Assembly: GCA_963921795.1 (NCBI GenBank)
Contig: OY997652.1
Location: 59,829,756 to 59,893,755, forward strand
DNA: 64,000 nucleotides
Origin: Nannobrachium achirus
Taxonomy: Eukaryota; Chordata; Actinopteri; Myctophiformes; Myctophidae
Reading direction: 5' to 3'
In this document: positions 11,946 through 22,210 of the stretch, in pieces
Numbering within the stretch: position 1 is the stretch's first letter
Layout: every line of letters begins with the position of its first letter
The notes under the pieces: generated by a model
What the model was told of the DNA's origin: nothing
The model's input: the letters and a program-made list of their open reading frames with translations, nothing else
The model's database searches: none
Made by a program: the position numbers and the translations under genes

Positions 11946-12195
11946 TTTGTTCTACGGCCTTGTATGATGAAGCAGGGCTTTACTTCGCGAAAGAACGCAT
12001 ACATTTGAAACTTGGGAGATACGAGGTTTCCGCCCCACAGCGACGATAAAGTGACTGAACCACAAAACTAAAGAATGAGATGAAAATATAAATGCACACA
12101 CAGCCCAGTGGGATATGAGGAGGTTGTCACTGTGGAGCATGGCTTTACCTTAGTAATCATGGTTGCTTATTTTCACTCTTGGCCTAGAGGGGTGT

Positions 12196-12204
12196 GGGGT
12201 GTGT

Positions 12205-12235
<31 letters not shown>

Positions 12236-12236
12236 T
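12196..12236. repeat. (GT)n(G)n tract
   Basis: A short GT run followed by about 17 G. Confidence 0.9.
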
Positions 12237-12281
12237 GCGGAGGGTCACAGGGCGGGAGAGAGAGAGCAGAGAGAGCAGTGG

Positions 12282-12874
12282 TGTAACGTAACTAAGTACA
12301 TTTACTTAAAGGGGGCGTGACACGGCCAAAACAGCTAATTATGGCTATCAAATTAGCCAATTTTTTTAATGATGTCATGTACCCCCATGTTAAATGACCC
12401 AATCAAATTAATTTATTGTAGTTACTGTACTGAAAGTAGTACTTTCTGTACAGTAACCGAAATAAATTAATTTGATTGGGCTAATATGGGGGGAGGGGCG
12501 GAGTCGATTATCCATATCATTATCTTTTGAAACTGCCCCAAAAAAAGCTGTCCGAGGTGTCTTTCCGACTTTCTAAACCAACTTTAAAACTATCAGTTCT
12601 AGGGGTAAAAATGATATAGCATTCGCTATAAAATCAATGGTTAGACCGATAAAAAAGTACATGTCTTCTTCAAAAAAGGTGTCAAAAAAGGTGTACGAGG
12701 GTCAACACGCTTCTCCCCGTCTATGCGACGGTTTTGTCGGCCATACCCTGCTGTCTCTTGCCCTAACCTGACTGGAGCACCCGGGACACCGGAGCAACCG
12801 TAGAACGAGGGACCAGCGATCTCCTCCTCCTCCGCAGAGGAGGTCCGCGGCTCATACACTCTGTGTGTGTGTAG

Positions 12875-12914
<40 letters not shown>

Positions 12915-13350
12915 TTCGCGCGCGTGTGTGTGTACACACACAATAGCTCTCGCAAATAGACGTGCGGCGCAGCGCTAGCCACGCTACACGCTAACAACAA
13001 GGTTGTGCGCGGCACCGCACAACGGACGAAGTATACATTGCGCGGCACCGCACGACGGACGAAGTATACATTCACTACTAACTGATACGGCCCCGCCTCC
13101 TTTTCAGACTGTTTGAAGAAACACCACGTGACCTACTGTATCATAATGTTAATTTTTGGCCGGTGTCGCCACTCCTTTAAGTACTATACTTGAGTTTTGA
13201 GGTATTTTTGTTTTACTTTACTTGAGTATCTCCAATCATTTTACTTCTACTCCACTACATCTCGGATCCAAATATTGTACTTTTACAGCACTACTGTACA
13301 TTTATTTGAAAATGTAGTTACTAGTTACTTAGTTATGTAGAGCCCTATGT
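12282..13350 (+). mobile_element. AGTACATTTACTT-family repeat, interrupted
   Basis: Left end GCAGTGGTGTAACG at 12280, then AACTAAGTACATTTAC. After the 867 bp insertion it resumes with GTACTATACTTGAGTTTTG and TTCTACTCCACTACATC. The rejoined sequence reads through smoothly at a single TTAA. Confidence 0.7.
12310..13176. mobile_element. TTAA-target MITE, AGGGGGCGTGACACGGCC end
   Basis: The termini AGGGGGCGTGACACGGCCAA and TTGGCCGGTGTCGCCACTCCT are imperfect inverted repeats, with TTAA on both sides (12306-12309, 13177-13180). The host repeat is restored when one TTAA is kept. The interior has a (GT)n run at 12878-12911 and the imperfect direct repeats GCGCGGCACCGCACAACGGA / GCGCGGCACCGCACGACGGA (about 13007 and 13039). 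The 144-codon minus-strand open frame has no recognisable domain. Confidence 0.8.
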
Positions 13351-13365
13351 AAAAAAAATGTACAT

Positions 13366-13368
<3 letters not shown>

Positions 13369-13451
<83 letters not shown>
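13369..13451. repeat. (GA)n microsatellite
   Basis: About 40 GA units with two GACA interruptions. Confidence 0.95.
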
Positions 13452-13452
<1 letters not shown>

Positions 13453-13776
13453 TGCTCGGTTGAGAGGTAGGCTATCCTATGGTCTCGCTCTGACCCATGG
13501 TCGTTAGCTCCGTCTCTAATTAGCAGCTGCTAATTAGAGAGGAGACGAGACAGAGTGGCCGGCAGTCGCTGCCTCGCTGTGAGGGAAAGTAAAAGGGGTC
13601 TTTGCTGATTCACCTCCAGACGTGCTTAAATTACATAGTGTAGCACATTGGTGACATCATGCAAAGGTGTCTTGACGACCGCTTGTCACTTATAGCCTCA
13701 AGAAAGGATTGTGAGCTGTTCAAAATGTAACATCCCATGGATTATTTAGGCCTAGAATTATTGAATGCTTTAACCA

Positions 13777-13875
13777 GTGAAAAATAGCAGATCTACAAGC
13801 TCACAGCTTGAATGCTTTAACCAGTGAAAAATAGCAGATCTACAAGCTCACAGCTTGTAGATCTGCTATTTTTGG
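13777..13875. repeat. Recurrent palindrome with a duplicated left arm
   Basis: The stretch from GAATGCTTTAACCAGTG through the left arm to CACAGCTT occurs twice in tandem, followed by one right arm (CTTGTAGATCTGCTATTTTT). Confidence 0.85.
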
Positions 13876-13992
13876 AAAAAGTCGTGAAAATGTGTGCAAA
13901 TCTTTGAATATATGTATTTTTAAAGCGAGCGTTTGTAACTCAAATTTTGCTTCTGGGTGGTCCCTGGAACTAAATATTTTGAGATGGGGGTC

Positions 13993-14395
13993 TGTAGCAA
14001 CTCATAATGTAATAAGGGCTCATAATGTAATAAGGGCTCATAATGTAATAAGAAAAATTTAATAAAAACTCATAATGTAATAATCAGCTCATAATGTAAT
14101 AAAAAAACAAGCGCATAACGTAATAATGGATTTTTCAATAATGTAATAATGTAATAACGTGTTACATTAAGAACCTCCACATAGGAGGCTTATAATGTAA
14201 TACAACTTCATAATGTAATAATGTATTTTTATTACATTATGAGCTGATTATTACATTATGAGCTTTTATTACATTTTAATTATTACATTATGTGCATGTT
14301 TTTTATTACATTATGAGCTGATTATTACATTATGAATTTTTATTACATGTTTTTATTACATTATGAGCCCTTGTTACATTATGAGTTGCTACACA
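13993..14395. repeat. CATAATGTAATAA terminal tandem array, left
   Basis: About a dozen short CTCATAATGTAATAA-like units, turning midway into the complement TTATTACATTATGAGC. The block closes with GAGTTGCTACA, so it is itself bounded by inverted copies of the element terminus. The counterpart is 16187-16578. Confidence 0.85.
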
Positions 14396-14404
14396 CCCTG
14401 CCAA

Positions 14405-14705
14405 CTGTGTTGATGGAGAATGGAGCAACTATCTGCTAAACATGCAGCAAATGAATAAATATGGGGATCATTTAGCTGTACAAAGAGCATCCACAATGTT
14501 CAACATACAGTTCGTGATTGTATCGACACTGAGTGTTGATGCAACATCGATAATATCCCCATGTGGTCAGTATGACGACAGTCTGCCATTGCTAGTTCTG
14601 GGCCACTTTGCCGAAGGTCATGGCTACATTATGTAAGCCTTGATGGACCAGTCACACACTTGATTCAAAGAGTCCAGGAAGCAGAGGAGAGCGCACCACT
14701 TCAAT
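14405..14705 (+). pseudogene. OTU-protease-like fragment, left arm, frameshifted
   Basis: Translated, this gives MQQMNKYGDHLAVQRAS, then VIVSTLSVDATSIISP, then LLVLGHFAEGHG. That is the conserved C-terminal half of an OTU cysteine protease: the YGDHLAVQ helix, then the strand leading to the catalytic histidine. The histidine block (HYVSLDG in the right-arm copy) is lost here by a small deletion at about 14630. The catalytic cysteine half is absent. OTU domains are known in several animal DNA transposons, including Helitrons, so I read this as a relic of the element's own protein rather than a host gene. After the domain come repeated S-P-H-S-G-P-D units encoded by tandem CTCACTCTGGCCCTGA repeats. 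Confidence 0.6.
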
Positions 14706-14800
14706 CTGTCCCTCACTCTGGCCCTAAGTCTAGCCCTCACTCTGGCCCTGACTCGGTACCTCATTCTGGCCCTGACTCTGTCCCTCACTCTGGCCCAGGG
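14705..14800 (+). repeat. CTCACTCTGGCCCTGA minisatellite
   Basis: About six 15-16 bp units. A shorter run at 15845-15895 is in the same orientation on the plus strand although the flanking arms are inverted. Confidence 0.75.
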
Positions 14801-14960
14801 CCGGATTTATAATAGGGCTTCGTGCTGAAGCTACGTAAGCTAAGCTAAGCTAACGTCGCTGTCTGTAATGACTGGTAGTATGCACAACTCTAAAAGAACT
14901 GGTGCACTATTGTGTTGGAGTGCCTCAGTGCGGCTGCAGAGTTAAGGTGCTATCTATCCC

Positions 14961-15127
14961 TGATTGATTGATTGATTGATTGATTGAAGACTTTATTAGA
15001 AAAGGTTCATGACAGTGCAGTTCACTGGTACAAGGTCAACTAAAGGGAGATCCTAGTAAGCTTTTCAGCTTATTTGCACAGGAAACCTTCATGTATCTCA
15101 TATAACAACTGAGACCACACTATTAAG
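14961..15127 (-). mobile_element. LINE 3' end, reverse orientation
   Basis: (GATT)n at 14961-14987, then GAAGACTTTATTAGAAAAGG and CACTGGTACAAGG. In reverse this matches the LINE tails at 17213-17511 and 30236-30645, whose tails are (TCAA)n. It is split on its left side by the hAT that follows. Confidence 0.7.
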
Positions 15128-15555
15128 TAGGGTGACCAGAAGTCCCGGTTTGGCCGGGACTGTTCGTTTTCAAGCTGCGTGTCCCGGTGTCCGGACAAAT
15201 ATCTCAAATAAATATCACTAATATGTCCCGCTTTTCAACATTCACTACAAAATTGTGCCAATAATATCTGTTTTTAGTGGTTGCATAGACATTTATCATG
15301 TTCTTTTCACGAAAATATGCTCAACTAACCAATCAGAAAACATGTACAAATTCATTGCGCGTCTGAATTCAACGCTGAGGCTGTTTGTCAATCACTCACT
15401 ACCTGTTTGCAACCCTGCGGTGTATGTGCGCTTGCACGAATGTTAGAGAATGGGCACGCACGTGCGCGATAACGTCCACATTGCTTTTAGGGTCTCGGTT
15501 TTAGGCAACAGTGCTTCGCGTCCTGGTTTGAGCGGCTGAAAATATGGTCACCCTA
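15128..15555. mobile_element. hAT non-autonomous element, TAGGGTGACC ends
   Basis: The termini TAGGGTGACCA and TGGTCACCCTA are inverted repeats. The perfect 8 bp duplication CTATTAAG flanks both sides (15120-15127, 15556-15563). The 428 bp interior reads GTCCCGGTTTGGCCGGGACT and has no transposase. The 63-codon open frame inside is not recognisable. Confidence 0.9.
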
Positions 15556-15884
15556 CTATTAAGTCATTATGCGAATGTATGGACGTCTCTGTTCATTTTT
15601 GGGCATATTCTACACTATTGTTATTTATAATTTGAGCTTGACTGTGATACATGTGGCTACCTGTTTGATTGATGTTTTTGTGGGATAGAGAAGCCAGGGC
15701 TTGTAGTTACTGGACTGTCAAAATTGTAGCTACCTGATACTGTATGCTGGTGGAAAAGGGGGAAAAAATCAAACCAAGTTTGAAGTGAGAGGTGGTGCGT
15801 GTGTCTCATAATGACATTATCCGTTCCTATCTCCTGCCCTGCTCTGCCCTCACTCTGGCCCTGACCCGGTACCTCACTCTGGCC

Positions 15885-16190
15885 CTAAGTCTGGACAGAT
15901 CGAAGAGGTGCGCTCTTTGAATCAAGTGTGTGACTGGTCCATCAAGGCTTACATAATGGTCCCCATGACCTTCGGCAAAGTGGCCCAGAACTAGCAATGG
16001 CAGACTGTCGTCATACTGACCACATGGGGATATTATCGATGTTGCATCAACACCCAGTGTCGATACAATCACAAACTATATGTTAACAACATTGTGGATG
16101 CTCTTTGTACAGCAAAATGATCCCCATATGTATTAATTTGCTGCATGTTTAGCAGATAGTTGCTCCATTCTTCATCAACAACATTGGCAG
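15885..16190 (-). pseudogene. OTU-protease-like fragment, right arm
   Basis: On the minus strand an open frame starting near 16072 gives IVSTLGVDATSIISP, LLVLGHFAEGHGDHYVSLDG, then a basic arginine-rich tail from frame-shifted repeats. The block GHGDHYVSL, with the expected OTU catalytic histidine, is intact here, unlike in the left arm. Upstream (16072-16190) the YGDH block is present but out of frame. It is a partial, broken copy of the same protein. OTU identity rests on the H-Y-V-S block and the upstream GDH-x-x-Q motif read by eye; a profile search would settle it. Confidence 0.6.
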
Positions 16191-16769
16191 GGTGTGTAGC
16201 AACTCATAATGTAATAAAAACATGTAATAAAAACTCATAATGTAATAAACACCTCATAATGTAATAAAAAACAAGTGCATAATGTAATTATTAAAATGTA
16301 TTTAAAGCTCATAATGTAATAATCAGCTCATAATGTAATAAAAAATACATTATTACATTATGACGTTTTATTACATTATGAGCCTCCTATGTGGAGGTTC
16401 TTAATGTAACACATTATTACATTATTACATTATTGAAAAATCCATTATTACGTTATGCGCTCGTTTTTTTATTACATTATGAGCTGATTATTACATTATG
16501 AGTTTTTATTACATTTTTATTATTACATTATGAGCCCTTATTACATTATGAGCAGTTATTACATTATGAGTTGCTACAGGGTCCGTGGCCAAATTTAATT
16601 TTGGGGGTCCTTCACAGGAAAAGGTTTGAGAACCTCTGACATAGTAGTCTCTCAAGAACAGACTAACTGAGCTCCATTTAAGTGAAAAGGACCTTTTCTT
16701 TGACGATGGCTGGCCAGATTGCTGACATTGAAACACAGAAGGATTCAAAAGACACTTTTTCACGATTTT

Positions 16770-16846
16770 TCAAAAATAGCAGATCTACAAGCTCGCAGCG
16801 CGGCACTCGGTGCCGCGCTGTGAGCTTGTATATCTGCTATTTTTCA
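16770..16846. repeat. Recurrent palindrome, complete
   Basis: CAAAAATAGCAGATCTACAA and its complement around GCGCGGCACTCGGTGCCGCG. It is the right-hand palindrome of the 13746-16870 host. Confidence 0.88.
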
Positions 16847-17080
16847 ATAGTTAAAGCATTCAATAATCCTATAGGCCAAAATGGGTTAAAGACATTGTTT
16901 AAAGACATGATTTCTTCCCCCCCGTACGACATAATCGTCAGGTATTTAAGAGTGTACAGAAAGTGTTATATTTCTGTTTTTATGTGGCCACACCCACCTG
17001 CTCATTGCGACCGTCAGCTTTCAGGAAGTAACCAACAATACACAGGGAAGATATATCTGCATATTATAACTACACCTGGG

Positions 17081-17842
17081 TAGGGATGGAGCTCGTTAAT
17101 TCTTATTGATAATGAACACCTTATCGATCCTGCTTATTGAGCTGGGCATTTATCCAGCCCACTATTGAGCCTTTTCTAATATTTTGTGGAAACACGTGAG
17201 GAGACAAGTGTACAAACATAGCCCAGCCCTCCCCTCCCCTGACCCTTCTTTGTATTCACCTACTGTATGTTTTTTTTTTCTTTTTTTTTAATGTTTTCCC
17301 CTTTTGTTTCCTGACTATATCTACTGCATAGTACTGTGTTCTATCCGTCTGTCATTCAATGTTATATGAGATACTTCAATGGTTTCCTATGGAAATAAGC
17401 GTAGTCTTTACTAGGCTCTCCTTTTAGTAGACCTTGTACCAGTGAACTGTGCCATCATGAAACTGTACCTTTTCCTATGCAAACTTCTAATAAAGTCTTC
17501 AATCAAATCAGACAAATTCTGGAGAGAACTGGTATCGTTTTTTTATTGGCCAGTTGTTGTGACTGAGTTTGTGGCTGACCGCCATCTATGAAGATGACAA
17601 CTGACAAAAGTAACAAATATTATCATTACATATCATTAGAACAATCATTCATTAGTGTGCAATAAGTGTTAAATGGCTTTATATTATGAATAGTACTGTA
17701 ATACTGTCTTGATGGCCTCTTGTCTTGATTGTTTAAACATGACATGGGATGCTATGCTCGATAACAAGCTTGATAAGCCCAAAGCTTATTGATATCGGGT
17801 TATCGAGTTTGTAGTGGACCCTTGTTTTAAGCTCCATCCCTA
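17081..17842. mobile_element. hAT-like element, TAGGGATGGAGCT ends, with LINE insert
   Basis: The ends TAGGGATGGAGCTC and AGCTCCATCCCTA are inverted. The flanks CACCTGGG and CACCTATT share five of eight bases, compatible with an eroded 8 bp duplication. The interior contains TTATCGATCCTGCTTATTGA and the counterpart TTGATATCGGGTTATCGAG. Confidence 0.65.
17213..17511 (+). mobile_element. LINE 3' untranslated end
   Basis: Shares GCCCAGCCCT, TACTGCATAGTACTGTGTTC, ACTTCTAATAAAGTCTTCAA and a TCAA-type tail with 30350-30645. It is 5'-truncated, as usual for LINE copies, and inserted into the hAT-like element above. Confidence 0.75.
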
Positions 17843-17849
17843 CACCTAT

Positions 17850-18195
17850 TAGAGTTATGTTAACATATAGACCAACGACACATACAAAACAGATAAAGTA
17901 CAAAACTATGGCACCACCTCTTTAAGTCAATTCACATGCATGTTCAAAGCCATACAGTTTGTTTTTCATACAGTGTGCGAGTCTATAGTACCCTGGACTC
18001 TTTTCTTTTTTTGCCGACAATGTGGAGGTTTGTGCTTCCAGATGGGATAGCATAATAACAAGGTCACAGTGTTATTGTTTGACAGGAGGAGTCTGACAGT
18101 TGTGTGGAGCCGTCAGTGGGCTTGTCTGATACCTAGAATATTATAGAAGTCACACTGGAGCCACAGTCCAAACATTATCTCAGCGGCGTTTGTTG
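17850..18195. other. Intergenic, no gene seen
   Basis: No domain or transposon end was recognised before the element at 18196. Confidence 0.4.
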
Positions 18196-18352
18196 AGCGG
18201 TGGTCACACCGTCTCCATAGCGTGGCCATGTGTGTAGGTATGTTTGTTTGTTAGTTAGCTTGTTTGTATGTGGGTGGGTCTGTATGTAGCCTCAAGCCTG
18301 TGTAGTACCTTTTCTGACCACACATGTTAAGGGAGGGGCGCTGTTGTCCAGG

Positions 18353-18402
<50 letters not shown>

Positions 18403-18449
18403 GGGGGGGGGGGGGGGAGAACCACCGCTCAGTTCACACGGGTGTGATT
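18196..18449 (+). mobile_element. AGCGGTGGTCACAC...GTGTGATT element, copy 2
   Basis: Flanked by the direct repeat TTTGTTG (18189-18195 and 18450-18456). Internal order: TATGTAGCCT, GACCACACATGTTAAGGGAG, (CA)n at 18352-18400, a G run, then CACCGCTCAGTTCACACGGG. The readable direct repeat shows this family inserts by a process that duplicates a T-rich target. Confidence 0.75.
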
Positions 18450-18499
18450 TTTGTTGTTAGGAGAGCTGACGGTGTTGAGCCGTCGTTCGCGTGTTTTAG

Positions 18500-19890
18500 G
18501 ACATAGTTCATTTTGTCGACTAAGACTAAGAGATTACAAGATTTTGATATTTTGTCGATAAGACAAACAATTTCAGAAGACTAAAACTAAGACTAAGGGC
18601 GGCTTGCACCAAGAGGGATTAAATAAATCTTAGTTTAGGGTTAATCATGGTTTTGTTGATCTATGATTTATTTTAAATCGAGGTGCGTTGCGCCACTTAA
18701 ATTTAAGCATTGCTTAACAAATCTGTGATTAAACCCTTAACCTGTGATTAAAACCATAAACTGTGATTAATTCATGGATTAAATGTCCTCCATCTTGGAT
18801 TTGCGATTGTAAACACACTGGAATAAACTATTCTCTTGAGCCTAATATCATTATCGTTACTCTTTTATTCACTTCTAGGAGAATGTGGGCAGGCCTATGT
18901 TAAGAAGAGCGCCTACAGCCAAAACAAAACAAAAATATAACGCTCCCCGTCATACAACGGTGACGCTCGGACGCTACAGTGGTGCAGAGCGGCGATGCGC
19001 GGCTAGAAGCAAGAAAAGACCACAGTTTTGATCACATTCACATTTGAGTCAATTATGAAGCGATTTCGAAAATTAAAACGTCTCCATGTTGCTTGGGAAG
19101 TCCACAAGCTTCCATGACAAATGTCTGTATGTCCCTGTAAATATTTAAATGTCCGCTAATTTAAAATAGCCGATGTACAGTACTACCGATGTACAGTACT
19201 ACAAGGATGTGATGAGATGTTTGTTTTCAGCTGTGAAACGCTGTCTGCAGCTTACTTGCTGTGGGGCTTCCCTCACAGGAGGGGGACCCCCATTCATGTC
19301 AATGGCATGTTTGCATTTAAACCACCTCTACAGCAGGTTTAAAATTAATCCCTTACTGATGTTTAAATCAAAGTTTAAAGTAGTGGTGCAACAGGATTAA
19401 CAGTAATCGAGGTTTACAGTGAAAATTCAAACCAAGATTGAAAGGATGGTTTAAAACTAAACCTGATTAATGAAAACTAGATTTAAGGTTTGGTGCAAGC
19501 TGATTAAAAGATAAACCTTGATTTAAACCAGTTTAAGGCTTAAACCGTGTTGGTGCAAGCCGCCCTAAGACTATTATTTGTGTTATTCAAAAGACTAAGG
19601 CTAAATCTAAGTCTAATGGCGGTAAAAGTTAACACTGGTATGTAACTGCAATGAAATTAAAGCCAAATACATCTTTTATGTTTGGCTTATTTTGACAGGC
19701 AGTAGAAGACAATGACTTGTTCAGAATTATGAGGTTATACTTAGCCTAAAAAACGTATCCTAAAAGACGAAGACTAGAAGACTAAGACTAATCCCAAAAG
19801 ACTAAGACTAAAATGTTTTGATATTTAGTCGACTAAGACTAGACTAGACTAAAACAATTTTAGAAGACTAAGACAGGACTAAGACTAAGT
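18500..19890. mobile_element. ACTAAGACTAAG-rich repeat, interrupted
   Basis: GTCGACTAAGACTAAGAG on the left and TAGTCGACTAAGACTAGAC on the right, the wording of a common fish DNA repeat. The Harbinger-like element at 18597 is inserted in it. Confidence 0.55.
18597..19565. mobile_element. PIF/Harbinger-like non-autonomous element
   Basis: The ends GGGCGGCTTGCACCAA and TTGGTGCAAGCCGCCC are perfect inverted repeats. The 3 bp TAA flanks both sides (18594-18596, 19566-19568), as Harbinger elements duplicate TWA. The interior is rich in GTTTAAA / GATTAAA subterminal repeats near both ends. A degenerate remnant of the recurrent palindrome is at 19161-19205. There is no transposase frame. Confidence 0.85.
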
Positions 19891-19904
19891 GGTGTGTTGT
19901 AAAA

Positions 19905-20100
19905 AAAAAAAATCAAAAATAAAATAAAGATTTGTTTTTGGGTTTTCATGCCTTTATTGGATAGGACAGTTACTGTAGACTGACAGGAAATGGGGGGAGA
20001 GATGGGAGCGACATGCGGCAAAGGTCGTCCGGATCGGGAATCGAACCGGCACCGCCGCCAGGCATCCATGCCTATATGGCAATGCCTAAGTGGTATGCGC
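19905..20100 (-). mobile_element. tRNA-derived fish SINE, reverse
   Basis: CATGCCTTTATTGGATAGGA, GACAGGAAATGGGGGGAGAG and GGGAATCGAACCGGCACC, the last being the reverse of a pol III B box (GGTTCGATTCC). A shorter copy is at 54693-54790. Confidence 0.7.
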
Positions 20101-20314
20101 CTGGACCAGTAGGCCAGTGGGCACTTGCCTGACTGCGAGCGCCAGACATCTCACACTACGTTTCACTTCGGCGCGCTCAAAATAAAATAAAATATGTGCA
20201 GCTTCAGTCCACACTACAAACCACCCACCAACAGGGGGTGGTGATGTGCGGACTGAAGTATCAGGCTAAGTGGGCACCCCTATAGCATCCCTATTCTGAG
20301 GAGAACTTTAGCCC

Positions 20315-20380
20315 AAAATAGCAGATCTGCAAGCTCACAACGCCTCCCACTGCGAGAAGTTGTGAGCTTGTAGATTTTCA
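20315..20380. repeat. Recurrent palindrome, shortened
   Basis: AAAATAGCAGATCTGCAAGC on the left and GTTGTGAGCTTGTAGATTTT on the right. Confidence 0.8.
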
Positions 20381-20567
20381 GCAAAGAGGTTTGGTGTAGA
20401 GGGGGAAAAAAGAGCAGACCAAGTACAGAGTATTAACTCTGTATTAACTAAGTATTAACGGTCCCTGCTTCATCTCTCTCTCAGCTAAGGGGTCACTGGC
20501 CTGAATAAAAATCAAGACCCCTGTTGGAGGCTATACTTAGTCGTATGACGGGCCTTCTCGTGCGCCG

Positions 20568-20615
20568 AAAACAGAGCATCTACAAGCTTTGTGAGCTTGT
20601 AGATCGGCAATTATT
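20568..20615. repeat. Recurrent palindrome, minimal
   Basis: ATCTACAAGC directly followed by its mirror GCTTGTAGAT; the inner loop region is gone. Confidence 0.75.
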
Positions 20616-20808
20616 TGGGACACAACACTTTGTATGACAAGCATTATCTCAGGCCGGTTCAGCCCGGCCCGGTCCGGCCCAGCACGCTGTGCTCTCTCTG
20701 ACAGCATATCTCTTCCAGATGGAGGAACCAGCTGCTCTGACCTACTTCCACTTCTCATGCTTTGCCGGTCCTTCTCTTTTTTCTCCTTTTTTTTTTTTGC
20801 ATCGGTAA

Positions 20809-21264
20809 CAGGGACGTGCTGGGCCCCTGATTCAGCCCGGGGAAAAGAGTTGGAGAGGCCCTCATTGCGTGCTATAGAGAGAGATCTCTCTCTCTATAGC
20901 ACTGCTGCTACTCAAAGATTTGCCATTTCAGATCATGACAAGTGATTTAAACTAGTGAAAACAGCCGATCTACAAGCACACAATGCCTCGCACCACGAGG
21001 GGTTGTGTGCTTGTAGATCTGCTGTTTTCACTACTTTTGTGCAAGGGCCTTATATGATGAAGCAGGTCTTTGCTTTGCGAAAAAAATTGTAAATTTGAAA
21101 CTTGGAGATATGAGGTTTCTGCCCGACTGGGACGATTTACTTTGTTGGCCACAAAATGGAACGAAGGCCGACATTTTATTTCTAATGGCCGGCCTGGACC
21201 GGCCGGGAATGAACCGGCCGTTTCGGGAGTTGTCCCGCTTTTCCCAATGGCCAGCACGTCCCTG
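20809..21264 (+). mobile_element. hAT, CAGGGACGTGCTGG family, copy 2
   Basis: Ends CAGGGACGTGCTGGGCCC and GGCCAGCACGTCCCTG, with a perfect 8 bp duplication ATCGGTAA (20801-20808, 21265-21272). It contains the right half of a CGTCGTTG-type MITE with a palindrome (20952-21034), absent from copy 1. A small GAGAGATCTCTC palindrome is at about 20877-20900. Confidence 0.92.
20952..21034. repeat. Recurrent palindrome, complete
   Basis: CTAGTGAAAACAGCCGATCT on the left, GATCTGCTGTTTTCACTA on the right, loop around CGCACCACG. Nested in hAT copy 2. Confidence 0.88.
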
Positions 21265-21272
21265 ATCGGTAA

Positions 21273-21810
21273 CCAATGTCTTTTCATTTTAGGAAATGCC
21301 ATCTCGGAGAGTGGGTTTGATGGAAAAGAAAAGAAAAGAAAAAGAACTTCCCTCCCACTTTATTAATGTGCAGTCATGAAGGCAGACAGGCTATTTGTCA
21401 AAAGGTGACACAATGTACAGTATGAGCGCTTGTTGCCTGATGGTTCGTGTCTTTCATTCTTTTCAAGTTCCCAACATCGAGTGCCTCACATTTCTGGAAA
21501 GGGTCCAGTATGTTTTGGCTCAAAATGTACAGCAAGCTACCAAGGAAACTGAAGTTACTGTTGCTGAGTTCTGTTCAACGGTGAGACTATTCCAGCTGTA
21601 TTTAAATTGCCACGACAAACGCAAATAAATACATCAAATACTACTTAACCTACTCTACCACAGCACCTGTACCCATACTCTGATATATCAGTTATTTTAA
21701 TATGAAAGCAAAATCAGCTTTATTAGTGGGATAGTGGTTGTGGTCCGCTAGGCCCTAAAGGTCTGCTAGCCACCGTGTACATTGAAAACATACAGCCTTA
21801 ATGATGGTCA
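21273..21810. other. Intergenic, no gene seen
   Basis: A 77-codon frame at 21395-21628 has no recognisable motif. Nothing else was noted. Confidence 0.4.
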
Positions 21811-21907
21811 ATAACAAACAGGGGTGCATGTCACACCAAATTCTGTTCTTCACCCATTTAGACTGGGAACACATTATTACGCATGACACATTATTTTGTG
21901 CTTTAAC

Positions 21908-21965
21908 TATTGAAAAATAGCAGATATACAAGCTCACACGAGCTTGTAGATCTGCTATTTTTGAA
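21908..21965. repeat. Recurrent palindrome, short loop
   Basis: AAATAGCAGATATACAAGCT, four to six bases, then GAGCTTGTAGATCTGCTATT. Confidence 0.85.
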
Positions 21966-22210
21966 AAATCGTGAAATGAAAGTCTTTGAATATTTCATTC
22001 CTTCTAAGGTTTTTTGAAAAACCCATGTTTCTATGTCAGTGGTGCTCAAACCTTTTCATGTGAAGGATCCCCAGAATGATATGTATTTGGCCACGGACCC
22101 CCATCTCAAAATATTTAGTTCCAGGGACCCCCCAGAAGCAAAATTTTAGTTACAAATGTTCGCTTATAAAATACAATATATTCGCAAGATTTGCACAAAT
22201 TCTCACGACT

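Larger units (their letters stand above)
10751..12048 (+). mobile_element. CGTCGTTGTCGGGTGG MITE split by an insertion
   Basis: The left end CGTCGTTGTCGGGTGGAAAT is at 10753-10796. The right end, CGAGGTTTCCGCCCCACAGC then GACGATA, closes at 12048. The two halves match the intact 232 bp element at 29840-30071 if about 1 kb (10797-11826) is removed. The right half carries a recurrent palindrome (11862-11945). Confidence 0.75.
13993..16578. mobile_element. 2.6 kb DNA element with long inverted arms and 5 bp TSD
   Basis: The termini TGTAGCAACTCATAATG and CATTATGAGTTGCTACA are perfect inverted repeats, flanked by GGGTC on both sides (13988-13992, 16579-16583) at a site whose empty form is seen at 6886-6900. 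Each arm (about 13993-14705 and 15885-16578) has a block of CATAATGTAATAA tandem repeats in both orientations and then an OTU-like coding remnant, so the arms are inverted copies. The centre holds a LINE 3' end (14961-15127) split by a hAT (15128-15555). The superfamily is not assigned; the 5 bp duplication may be a minimum because of the G run. Confidence 0.75.
13746..16870 (+). mobile_element. hAT-type hairpin element hosting a 2.6 kb insertion
   Basis: The outer parts match the 6619 and 21819 family: a palindrome near each end (13777 and 16770), TCCCTGGAACTAAATATTTT on the left, and GGTCCGTGGCC with GGGGGTCCTTCAC on the right. The insertion lies exactly within GGGGGTCCGTGGCC. The outermost CAGGGG ends are not recognisable, so the limits are approximate. 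Confidence 0.65.

Noticed and set aside
12641..13075. 144-codon minus-strand frame
   Set aside because: Inside a TTAA MITE and crossing a GT microsatellite; repeated VRRAVPRNVYF and VRCAVPR come from short direct repeats.
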